Part shown: positions 41,825 to 51,500 of the stretch, piece after piece | How positions within the stretch are numbered: position 1 is the first letter of the stretch | Layout of the letters: each line of letters begins with the position of its first letter | DNA from: Bacteroidota bacterium | GTDB lineage: Bacteria > Bacteroidota > Bacteroidia > Chitinophagales > LD1 | Direction: 5' to 3' | NCBI GenBank assembly: GCA_018267385.1 | Contig: JAFDYN010000009.1 | Coordinates: 1 to 64,000, forward strand | Length of the DNA stretch: 64,000 nt | Position numbers and translations under genes: made by a program | Notes under the pieces: model-generated | Told to the model about the DNA's origin: nothing | Seen by the model: the letters and a program-made list of their open reading frames with translations, nothing else | The model's database searches: none

Positions 41825-44800
41825 TTATCTTACCAGAGTCAGGTTGCCCTGCTGACTGGTAGTATTGCCGCCGGCGCTTTTCACTGAGATATAATAAACA
41901 TAGACACCTATCGGCTGGGCTACATTTTTATACGTACCATCCCATCCGTCACCTGAGCTGAGGTTGATGTCGTAGATCAGCTCACCCCAGCGATTGTAGA
42001 TGTGAAACATCGTGATCTCTGCGCCTCTGCGCAAAATAGCTTTAAAGACGTCATTGCGCCCGTCTCCGTTTGGAGAGAAGGCGGTAGGCATGATAAAGTC
42101 GAGCTGCGAGCTGGCTGTGACAGATATCTCTATAGATGCAGTAGCAGTGCAGTTGTTACTGTCAGCTACATTGACGGTATAGGTAGTGGTATGCAGTGGG
42201 GATACGACGGGTGCTACGCTGCTCACACTGCTGATATTAGAGTCAGGTGTCCAGACGATATTGTGATATGTACCGGATGGAATGATAGTGATGGTAGTAG
42301 AGTCACCCTCCTCTATAGGCAGTGAGGCGGAGGACGATAGCGTAATACCTCCGGGGCTGTGTATATAAACGCTATCTATGATAATGATACTATCGCAACC
42401 CAGCGCAGATGTCTGCGTGAAGGAGAGTACCGTATCGCTGCTATAGATGACACCGCCCACTGTGGCCTGGCTACAGCTATCGGTGCGATGGGTCACTGTA
42501 GATGGTGTGATGACCTGCAGATCTGTGATGCGCACCACGCTATCGCAGCCACCTACTGAGCGGGTGGTATCCCGGTATATGCCGGCAGCAGACTGATTCT
42601 GTCCACCTGCGTAGTAAGTCTGTCCTGTATTGATGCAGACATTATTGGGTACGGTAGTCACCACTATAGGTGCGACCGTGATAGTGGTAGTATGGTAGAT
42701 ACTGTCACAGCCAGTAGCTGCGCTGACTATAGTGTCCAGCAGGGTGGTATCAGCGGTATATGTATTGCCCAGGTATGATACTGTGCAGGTACCGCTCACA
42801 CTGGTAGAGGTACTGACCGGAGATACCACAGTCAAGGCGGTCGTCACAATACTATCGCAGCCCAGATACGAACCTCCGGTTACTGTATCCAGGTAAGTGC
42901 CGCTGGTCGTGTAGCTGTGGCTGCCTGCCGCAAAACTTTGCCCCAGGCAGATCGTAGCGGTCTGAGAATATGTCGCGATAGGGTTCACTACCACATAGAC
43001 AGTTTTGATCAGGCTGTCACAGCCATTGGTGTATTGATAGTTTTCTGTGACAGTGCTGTTGCTGGTATAGGTGGTACCATTATAGGTGGTTTGACCACAG
43101 GCTGTAGGCAGCGTGATAGTATCACGGATCACGGTGTCTACCGTCAGGTTTACTACGACTATGCTATCGCAGTTATTTACTGTATGAAGGTTACTGGTAT
43201 AGGTGCCGGTGTTGCTGGTGGTAGCGCCGTCAGGCAGTGTATATGGAGTACTGGCAGCGCAGACAGTCACACTCACAGTATCGCGGTAGGTGGGATTTAC
43301 CACCACCTGTACAGTGTCGGTCTGCACGCAGAGTGGAGAGAAAGATATATCGTCAAGGGCAAAGTCATTGCCGGAGGCGATGGTATTTTGATTTACGATG
43401 CATATCTGAGCAGAGGTAGCTGTGCCGGAGTTCCATGTAGTATAAAATTGTTGCCAGTTGCAGTTGGTGGGCTGCGCATTAAATACGGAGCCGATCAGTG
43501 CACCATTGATAGAGAACTGCAGCTGGGCTGGGTTTGACGCAGTGACGCTTTGCAGCCATGTAGAGAAAGCATAGTCAGTGCCGGGTACTGTGTTTACAGT
43601 CTGGCAGTAGATGCTGACATTAGCCGTCACAGCACCATTTACTATCAGCATATTGCCTGATCCTGTGGTATGATCGCCACATGGGGCCATGCCGCCATTC
43701 CAGGTGCTGGCATTACCTGATACTGTATACTGGCCTTCGTTCGTATTGTTTGTAGTATACACATAGCTGGAGCTGAATCCGGTATTACCACTGCTGAAAT
43801 CTCCGTTTAGGATCTCATTGGCCGAGGCTACCTGAGATGTCACAGTATAGGTAGTAGTAGTGTCTGGAGTAGCTACAGGGTTGGCTATGTTAGCATTGCT
43901 CAGGCTACCTGCCGGGGTCCAGGTATAGCTGAGGCCGCCTGTGGCCTGCAGGTTAGTAGAGGTGCCGTGACAGATGGCAGTATTGGCCCCGGCGTCCACA
44001 GTGACAGGAGCATAGCTCAGGACAGAAGTGATGACACTATCACATCCTGCTGCATTGGGTATTGTGTCATAATATGTGCCCGCAGTACTATGCACAGCAG
44101 CACCTACAGTCAGCGTTTGACCCTGGCAGAGGGCTACCCGCTGTGTATAGGAGCTCGGGTATTTCACAGTGATAGATACAGCTATCAGTACACTATCACA
44201 ACCCAGCGAGCCTCTGATAGTATCGGTAAAAGAGGTACTGGTGGTATAGGTATTGCCTCTGTATGACACGCTGCCACAGCCTGTGGGGTGTGTGGCGAGA
44301 TTGTAAGAGGTGAGTACCGTAAGGTTAGTATTGACTATGCTGTCACAGCCACTCACGGCTGTAAGGGTATCGTGATAGAGACCGGTACTTGTGTACGTGT
44401 GGCCATTTACGGTATAGCTGCTGCCATTGCAGATAGTGGCAGAGTGGCTGGTCTGAGCAGGTGGTATGACGGTCACCACCAGAGAGTCGCGGAGTGTATC
44501 CGGACATAGTGTACCGTAGAAATAAAGCGTGAGGGGTGAAATGTCCAGAGGTGAAAAAGTATATATAGTATTGAGAGAGTCCGGCTGCGAGAATGTACCG
44601 TTGCCACCAGTCCAGTGCAAGTGATGGAAAGACCCAGACTTTGTAGCGTGCAGCGGCACAGTGAGCGGTGCATGGCAGAAGTTGACAGTTGTATCATTGC
44701 CTGCATTGACTGATGGTGTCACAAATGGAGCATTACAGCCGATATTGACATATGTGGCATTGCCGGCAAAGTCAAAATTAACGGTAGCGCCGTCAGCCGC

Positions 44801-45373
44801 AGCATGGTTTCCTGCTGCATTGACCAGTAGGTTTTTCATATATGTCGCTGTGTCATTGCAGCCCAAGGCATTGTCGCGGAGTATCAATGTACGCGCCTGA
44901 CTAGCTCCCCCTGTGCTGTAATTAGCGAAGTGTCCGCTGGTATTGCCAGCACACTGGAAGAGGATATACACTGTGTCGCTGAGGTTAGCAAAGGAGTTGA
45001 AGGTCACATTCATATTGGTGCTGGTCACTACAAGTACCTGTGCATAGGCCGGCAGGGTAGTGCCACCCACCGGAGGGAGCAGGTAGCCACATCCACCTAC
45101 GGTGGCATTGAGGCTATCTATCAGAGCTTGATCCGCACACCATCCCAGAAAGGAATTGTTGGGCCAGGTGACCGTCAGGTCCGAAACTGTCAGAGGATTG
45201 GGACCTACCTGAAAGCGGAACATTTCATTTTCACCCTCAGGACTACCACAGGCATCGACCAGGATCGATGATATCTCAAAGCAATGGGTCGGGAGCTGAG
45301 CATAAGCCCTTGATCCAAAAAGAGAAATAAAAATTAAAAAGACACTAATTACGTGTAAAGGCCTCCACTTCAT
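41825..45373 (-). CDS. Large T9SS cargo protein with type B sorting domain and CDS-repeat strands
   Basis: 1182 residues. Signal peptide LHVISVFLIFISLFGSRAYAQ. The N-domain (about 27-225, HCFEISSILVDACGSPEGENEMFRF) resembles lamin-tail-like or nuclease-associated beta domains of Bacteroidota. Then about nine ~75-residue repeats, each with the pattern 'G-x-x-Y/T ... T-x-x-S/G-C-D-S-I/V ... T-x-L-T-V', interrupted around residues 510-690 by a carbohydrate-binding-like beta domain (GDFSSGNTGFSSSYVY ... DFALDDISF). The last ~95 residues are the CHU_C domain (PTAFSPNGDGRNDVF, YNRWGELIY, GWDGTY). It should be exported to the surface; adhesion is the likely role. It lies 77 bp upstream of the transporter start. 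Confidence 0.88.
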   Translation of the reverse strand: MKWRPLHVISVFLIFISLFGSRAYAQLPTHCFEISSILVDACGSPEGENEMFRFQVGPNPLTVSDLTVTWPNNSFLGWCADQALIDSLNATVGGCGYLLPPVGGTTLPAYAQVLVVTSTNMNVTFNSFANLSDTVYILFQCAGNTSGHFANYSTGGASQARTLILRDNALGCNDTATYMKNLLVNAAGNHAAADGATVNFDFAGNATYVNIGCNAPFVTPSVNAGNDTTVNFCHAPLTVPLHATKSGSFHHLHWTGGNGTFSQPDSLNTIYTFSPLDISPLTLYFYGTLCPDTLRDSLVVTVIPPAQTSHSATICNGSSYTVNGHTYTSTGLYHDTLTAVSGCDSIVNTNLTVLTSYNLATHPTGCGSVSYRGNTYTTSTSFTDTIRGSLGCDSVLIAVSITVKYPSSYTQRVALCQGQTLTVGAAVHSTAGTYYDTIPNAAGCDSVITSVLSYAPVTVDAGANTAICHGTSTNLQATGGLSYTWTPAGSLSNANIANPVATPDTTTTYTVTSQVASANEILNGDFSSGNTGFSSSYVYTTNNTNEGQYTVSGNASTWNGGMAPCGDHTTGSGNMLIVNGAVTANVSIYCQTVNTVPGTDYAFSTWLQSVTASNPAQLQFSINGALIGSVFNAQPTNCNWQQFYTTWNSGTATSAQICIVNQNTIASGNDFALDDISFSPLCVQTDTVQVVVNPTYRDTVSVTVCAASTPYTLPDGATTSNTGTYTSNLHTVNNCDSIVVVNLTVDTVIRDTITLPTACGQTTYNGTTYTSNSTVTENYQYTNGCDSLIKTVYVVVNPIATYSQTATICLGQSFAAGSHSYTTSGTYLDTVTGGSYLGCDSIVTTALTVVSPVSTSTSVSGTCTVSYLGNTYTADTTLLDTIVSAATGCDSIYHTTTITVAPIVVTTVPNNVCINTGQTYYAGGQNQSAAGIYRDTTRSVGGCDSVVRITDLQVITPSTVTHRTDSCSQATVGGVIYSSDTVLSFTQTSALGCDSIIIIDSVYIHSPGGITLSSSASLPIEEGDSTTITIIPSGTYHNIVWTPDSNISSVSSVAPVVSPLHTTTYTVNVADSNNCTATASIEISVTASSQLDFIMPTAFSPNGDGRNDVFKAILRRGAEITMFHIYNRWGELIYDINLSSGDGWDGTYKNVAQPIGVYVYYISVKSAGGNTTSQQGNLTLVR

Positions 45374-45479
45374 ATCTGCTTATTCAGGTGCTGCAAAAAT
45401 AGCATTTCAGGGTTGATATACATTACTTTAATATTAACAAAAGACGTCGTTTTGCCCCCAAAGGCTGTATCGCTGCAAA

Positions 45480-45510
45480 CAAAAAGGCCCCGCCAATAAA
45501 GGCGGGGCCT
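45480..45510 (-). terminator. Terminator of the giant adhesin gene
   Basis: AGGCCCCGCC (45485-45494) pairs perfectly with GGCGGGGCCT (45501-45510) around AATAAA. On the minus strand it is followed by TTTTTG, 31 nt after the giant gene's stop. Confidence 0.88.
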
Positions 45511-45541
45511 GAGGTCTGAGGATCTGGTGGGATCCTGTATG

Positions 45542-48500
45542 TTATTTCACGAGGGTCACACGTTGTGTTACCACTTGGTCACCGGCTTTCACCTTTACGA
45601 TATAGACGCCTGAGGCCTCATTTGTCATATCCAGTACAAAGGTGCCGGTAGCATTGTTTTCCTTGGTCGCTACATCGATCTTTTGACCGGTCGCTGTATA
45701 TACATCCAGATCTACCGGCATAGAATGAGACAGTTTCACAGTCACATTGAATACAGCCGATGACGGGTTAGGATACACATAGATATCAGTGATATCACCG
45801 TTTACATCTTTCAGACCGAGGATGAGGCGTACAGAGTCTGAGCGGGTGGCAGTACAGCCGTTAGCGTCTGTCACTGTCACGGTATATAGATCTGATGTCA
45901 GGTTTGAGATCGTAGCAGTAGTACCGCCACCAGGAGTCCAGTGATAAGCGTATGGCTGTGTACCGCCAGAAGCAGTCACCGAGATAGCACCCATTGTACC
46001 ATTTTGTACCTGGTTAGTGATATTGGTGGTCAGGCTGATAGCGCTAGGAGCCGTGATAGTATTAGATGCAGTAGCGGTACATCCGTTGTGATCTGTCACA
46101 CTCAGGGTGTATGTACCGGCAGGCTTGAAGAAGAGGCTCGATGTAGCAGTATTGCCCGGAGTCCACAGGTATGTATATGGTACAGTACCACCTGTCACAT
46201 GTACATAGATAGATCCGTCGCTTGATGTGTTACACTTCGCATTTACTACACTGTCAGTCACGATGGTCACAGCGGCAGGCTGTGTCACAGTGTCTGTGAG
46301 TGTAGCGGTGCAGTGATTGGCATCTGTCACTACTACTACGTAGCCACCTGCTGCCAGGCCGGTCACGTCATCTGTAGTCTGAGAGGTACCGGTCCATGCG
46401 TAAGTATATGCGCCTGTACCGCCGCTTGCTGTAGTATAGATAGCACCGTTGCTTTGGCCGTTGCACTTGGCCGCCTTAGCAGAGTCGAGTACGATAGAGA
46501 CTGCAGCAGCAGGCTGAGTCACTGTATCACTATGCAGGATGAGTGCACAACCGTTAGCATCTGAGATAGTATCTGTATAGCTACCCGCAGCTACACCTGT
46601 CAGCTGGGCACCTGTAGCGCCCGTGCTCCATGTGTGAGTGTAGGTCGGTGTGCCGCCAGATACAGTCACAGTCACAGTGCCGGTAGCGCCGCCGTAGCAA
46701 AGTACCGGTGTCACAGTATCCATAGCAGATAGCATAGCAGGCTGAGTCAATGTATCAGTGTAAACATATGTACAGCCACCTGCGAATGTAATGGTATCAG
46801 TATACACACCTGCGCTGAGGTTGCTCAGGCTGGTAGTAGTATCACCGGTAGACCACATGTGCGTGAATGGTGCCAGGCCACCGCTCAGGGCGATAGAGAG
46901 GCTTCCATTGCTGCTGCCGTAGCAGGTAGGCGTAGTAGCTGTAGGAGTCACTACAGGAGTATGGTTACAGTTGGTATCTACTATCGTGATCTGGAAGTCA
47001 AATGTCTCACCTGATCCGAAATTGAGGCACGCGGAAGATGCGTTGTTAGTATTACCCTGATTGCGGCTTCTGATGCGCATTCCCGTAGTACCTAGCCTGG
47101 TATATCCCTGGATAGTAAATACTGCAGTACCGTTGGTAGCTGCTACAGTAGGCTGGATCCATTCATATGTGTCAAACACGCCATTCTGGTTTGTATCTAT
47201 CCAGATAGAAGAGATAGATGTACCGGTCATGTGCAGGTAGAAGGTATATGCACCACCTCTCTGCAGCGTAGCGGTAGAATCTCCTATGGCAGGGAATATT
47301 GTATAGGCATCACCACCGGAGGTTGTATTACATATAGTGTAGTTCACATTGAAGTTGGTGCCCAGTATGCGAGCTGTGTCTATGTCATTGCCACCGCAGA
47401 AGCCACCCAGGCCGCTGGTGCAATAGCACAGAGTTGGAGCATTCATATTCACAGTAAATACAGGGGAATATGCAGAGTCAGCGCAGTTTACTTTTACCCT
47501 GTAGTATGTCACGCTGGTAGGGTAGTCCTGATAGAAGTCGTTAGTAGCTCCTGTCAGATCCTGCCAGTTGATAGAGTCAAGTGAACCTTGCCACTGCAGC
47601 TGAGTGTATGGCGAGTAGCCGGTCAGAGACAGGCTGGCCAGGTTGCCAGAGCATACGCTCGATGGGCCACTGATCACACCAGCCAGTGGTGGGTTAGGGC
47701 ATGGTACTACCTCTTGCAGACCGAAGTCGTCAAATGCAATATCATCCGGAGAGAAAGAAGCGAGGAGTTTCACACCAAAGAAGTAATCACCGCTGGTAGC
47801 CGGAGTAAAGATCGCAGAGTACTTCATGTATTGTGTATTGGTAGGACCAGCTACAGGAGTACCGATCACCTGAGTCATACCAGATGGAGACTGCGAGGTG
47901 CCCATGAGGGCGTAGAGTGAATCCCAACCTGTATACCCATCTGTACGATAGTAGAAGTAGAACTCATACTGCGTACCACCGGTCAGGGCGAAGCTAGGTG
48001 TGTAGATCGTATCATCAGCATTGTACCTGTCTGTCAGGTAGTGGGTACCACTACGGGCATCCAGGGTAGGGAAGATGAATGGTGCGTCTTCAGACTCCCA
48101 CCTGCCACTAGGAGTAGGCAGCCAGCAGCTAGGTACTATGTCCTGACCTACTGTAGTCATACCTTCAAAGTTCTCTAGCCAAGGTATAGATGTGATCGCA
48201 TTACATGGCGTGCTAAAGCCTGTAGGGCCTACCCAGTAGCCTACGCCTACAGTATCGCAGTTAGAGCGTACATAGACATCATATGCTGTATTGGCAGTGA
48301 GGCCTGTGATAGTATCGGTAGTCACACCTGCTGCAGTAGAGCCGGTAGCCAGTACGGTACCGTTCACACTGTCGCCGGCGGCTACTACTACTACGTTGTA
48401 TCCGTTAGACGGAGCCGGAGAGCCTGCTGCCCAGCTTACGACCACGGTGGTAGTAGACTGCGGAGCTACGTTGATAGCTGTAGGGCCACCAGCACACGGG

Positions 48501-51500
48501 CTGCTCTGGAAGATATGCAGGTTGTCAAAGCTTACATTGTCTCCAAACTCTGAGTGAAACTTGAAGCCTACGTAGATAGTAGCCTGGTTGCCCGCACCTG
48601 CAGGGAGAGTCAGGTATTTCTGACGCCATGCGCCTGTACCGAGTGCGAATGACGCATCTTCTCTAGGGAAGAACTGAACGTCAGTCCAGTTGACCAGGTC
48701 AGTGGAGTACTGTACAGTCACACCTTCATTCAGGTAGTTACCTGAGTTGTAGTAGTTGCTGTGTTCATTATAGAAATAGAAGCTGATGTCTACGCTAGGT
48801 ATACCGGTAGTAGTGATACCTGGGGATACGAGGCGTGTTTCATTGCCGCCTGTGATCCCGTATCCATTCCAGTAAACGTAGTCTGTACCTTCCTGTGGTG
48901 TGGTAGTAGGATTGAATGAAGATGCCAGGTATTGGAGATCATCATTGCCCACTACGTACTGCTGAGACCAGCAAGATGGGATAGAAGTGCTGTTGAAGCC
49001 CTCTATCAGTGGCAGGGTAGCATTCACGCATGTGGTCTGCACTGTGATAGGACCAGCCAGGCTACCCAAGCCTGATCCGCCACCGCAGTTTGACTGCACG
49101 TAGAAATCATACATTGTGTTAGGGGTCAGGCCGGTGATGTTGGCTGTATCTACAGTCACATCTCCCGAGTCTATACCTGCACCCGGACCTGCACCTGCAG
49201 GAGTGATGATCCAGTGATAGCCCACTGCAGGCACCGGAGAGGCATCTGCCCAGTTGACGCTAGCTGTGGTCGAGCTCACACCGCCGATAGCCAGAGCTGA
49301 TGGTGCACCTGAGCATGCTGGTGTAGCATAGATATGCAGGTTGTCAAAAGCACAGTTGTTGCCGTACTCTGAATGGAATTTGAAGCCGATGTAAACCGTC
49401 GGCTGATTAGCTACAGCGGCTGGCAGGGTCAGTAGTTTCTGGAACCATGCACTACCGGTAGGCTGCAGCGTCAGGTCTACGCGTGGGAAGAACTGAACGT
49501 CGGTCCAGTTGACCAGGTCGGTAGAGTATTGTACAGTCATACCTTCATTCAGATAGGCGCCTGTAGTATAGTTAGTCGCGTCATGCAGCCAGTAGAAGCT
49601 GATGTCTACACTCGGTACACCGCTGGTAGTGATCGGCTTGGATATGAGCCTTGTCTCATTACCTGCCGTATTTGGATAGATATAAGAAGTCCACTGTACA
49701 AAGTCAGAACCTTCCTGTGGTGCTGTAGTCGGATTGCCCATAGTAGCTACATACAACATAGGTGACGTACCTGTGAGGTACTGTTGAGACCAGCAGGCCG
49801 GTATAGTAGTACTGTTGAAGCCTTCTATCAGAGGCAGAGAAGAGTTGACACAAGTAGTCACGAGGCGCAGCGAGTCTGTCCATGCACTGCTGTCAGTGCT
49901 GCTACAAACTGCGCGTACATAGGCTACATATGCAGTGTTGCTATTCAGACCGGTGATGGTGGCTGTAGTCACACCAGCTGCAGTAGTGCCGGTAGCAACC
50001 GGAGTAGCAGATGGACCAGATCCTGATGGTACCACGGCCCATATGTATCCGTTAGCCGGAGACGACAGTGATGCAGTCCATGATATCGATCCACCGCCGG
50101 AGTTGACACTGGTCAGAGTAGGTGTGCCTGCTGCTACGCAGTTAGGTGACAGCTGCAGAGAGAAGTCGTCAAATGCAATACCATTCGGAGAATAAGTAGG
50201 GCAGGAATCATGATGACCCAGATAGTACACGCCAGTAGTAGGTACCTGGAAGGTATAGGTCACCTTCGTATAAGAACCTGATGATACTGCGTTAGTGATA
50301 GTACCCAGGATAGTGGTCATGGCACCGGCATTCGGAGCTGTACCATATGCGGAGCTTACTACATATCCATTGGTAGCATCTGTGGTACGGTACCAGAAGG
50401 AGTAATCGTAGTTGGTACCGGCAGTGAGCTGGAAGCCAGGGGTGTACTCCCATACGTTGAAATACCAGCTACCACCCATAAAGTTTGTACCTGTACGAGC
50501 CGTGTTACTGTTGCAGGTAGCTGAGCAAGTATAGTTCGGGTTAGTATAGGTAGTGGTGATATTAGTATATGACCAGCAGGCAGGGTATACATTCGTACCA
50601 GCTGTAGCCGGAAGTGTTTCAAAACCCTCTGTCCAAGGCAGCGTAGTAATCGCGTTGCACGGAGTAGCGATAGACAATGGACCCGCCCATGCGCTGGAGT
50701 CGGCACCGCAATTAGAGCGTACATAGATATCATATGATGTCTGAGCGCTGAGGCCAGATACTGTAGCGGTAGTCACACCGGCACCTACAGCGCCTGTAGT
50801 CACAGGCGTACCTGCAGAGCCCGCACCAGATGCTACCACTTCATATACATAGCCATTGCTAGGGTTAGTCACAGATGCTGTCCAGGAGAAGGCAGCCGAA
50901 GAACTGGTCACTACCCCTGCGGTCAGCGCCGTCGGAGCAGCGCAGGCAGCTGGTGTGCTGAATGTATATACTAACGACCATGTGCTGGTGTCCGACAGGT
51001 TGGTCAGGCTACATCCGGTCTTTACATACACATCATAAGTAGTGCTAGGGGTCAGTACCGATCCTGTAGAGGCAGTAGTGGTCGGAGCGGTCACCACGTT
51101 GCTGGCTACTGGTGTAGCACCTGACCCGGCACCTGTAGCTACTACTTCCCATGCATATCCTGCAGGTGAGCCCAGCGCAGGAGCTGTCCAGCTCAGTGTG
51201 GCCGAAGTAGCTGTCACTCCTGTGGTAGTCACACCTGTAGGCGGGAAGCAAGTAGGGGCGGCAGAAATAGTAAACTGATCTACGCCCATGTTGCATTCGC
51301 CGGAGCCATAGTTTGATATAGCCACAAAACGGAAGATAGCTGTCGTATTAGTATAAGCCGGCAGATAGATGGTGTTTTTATGCCAGTTGCTGACAGCATT
51401 AGTGCTCGCAAAAGATGAATTGGCAGTAGTATGAGTATATATGGTATCCCATGTAGTGCCATTATTGGTAGAGATCAGGAGTCGGAGCGGATTGGTAGTG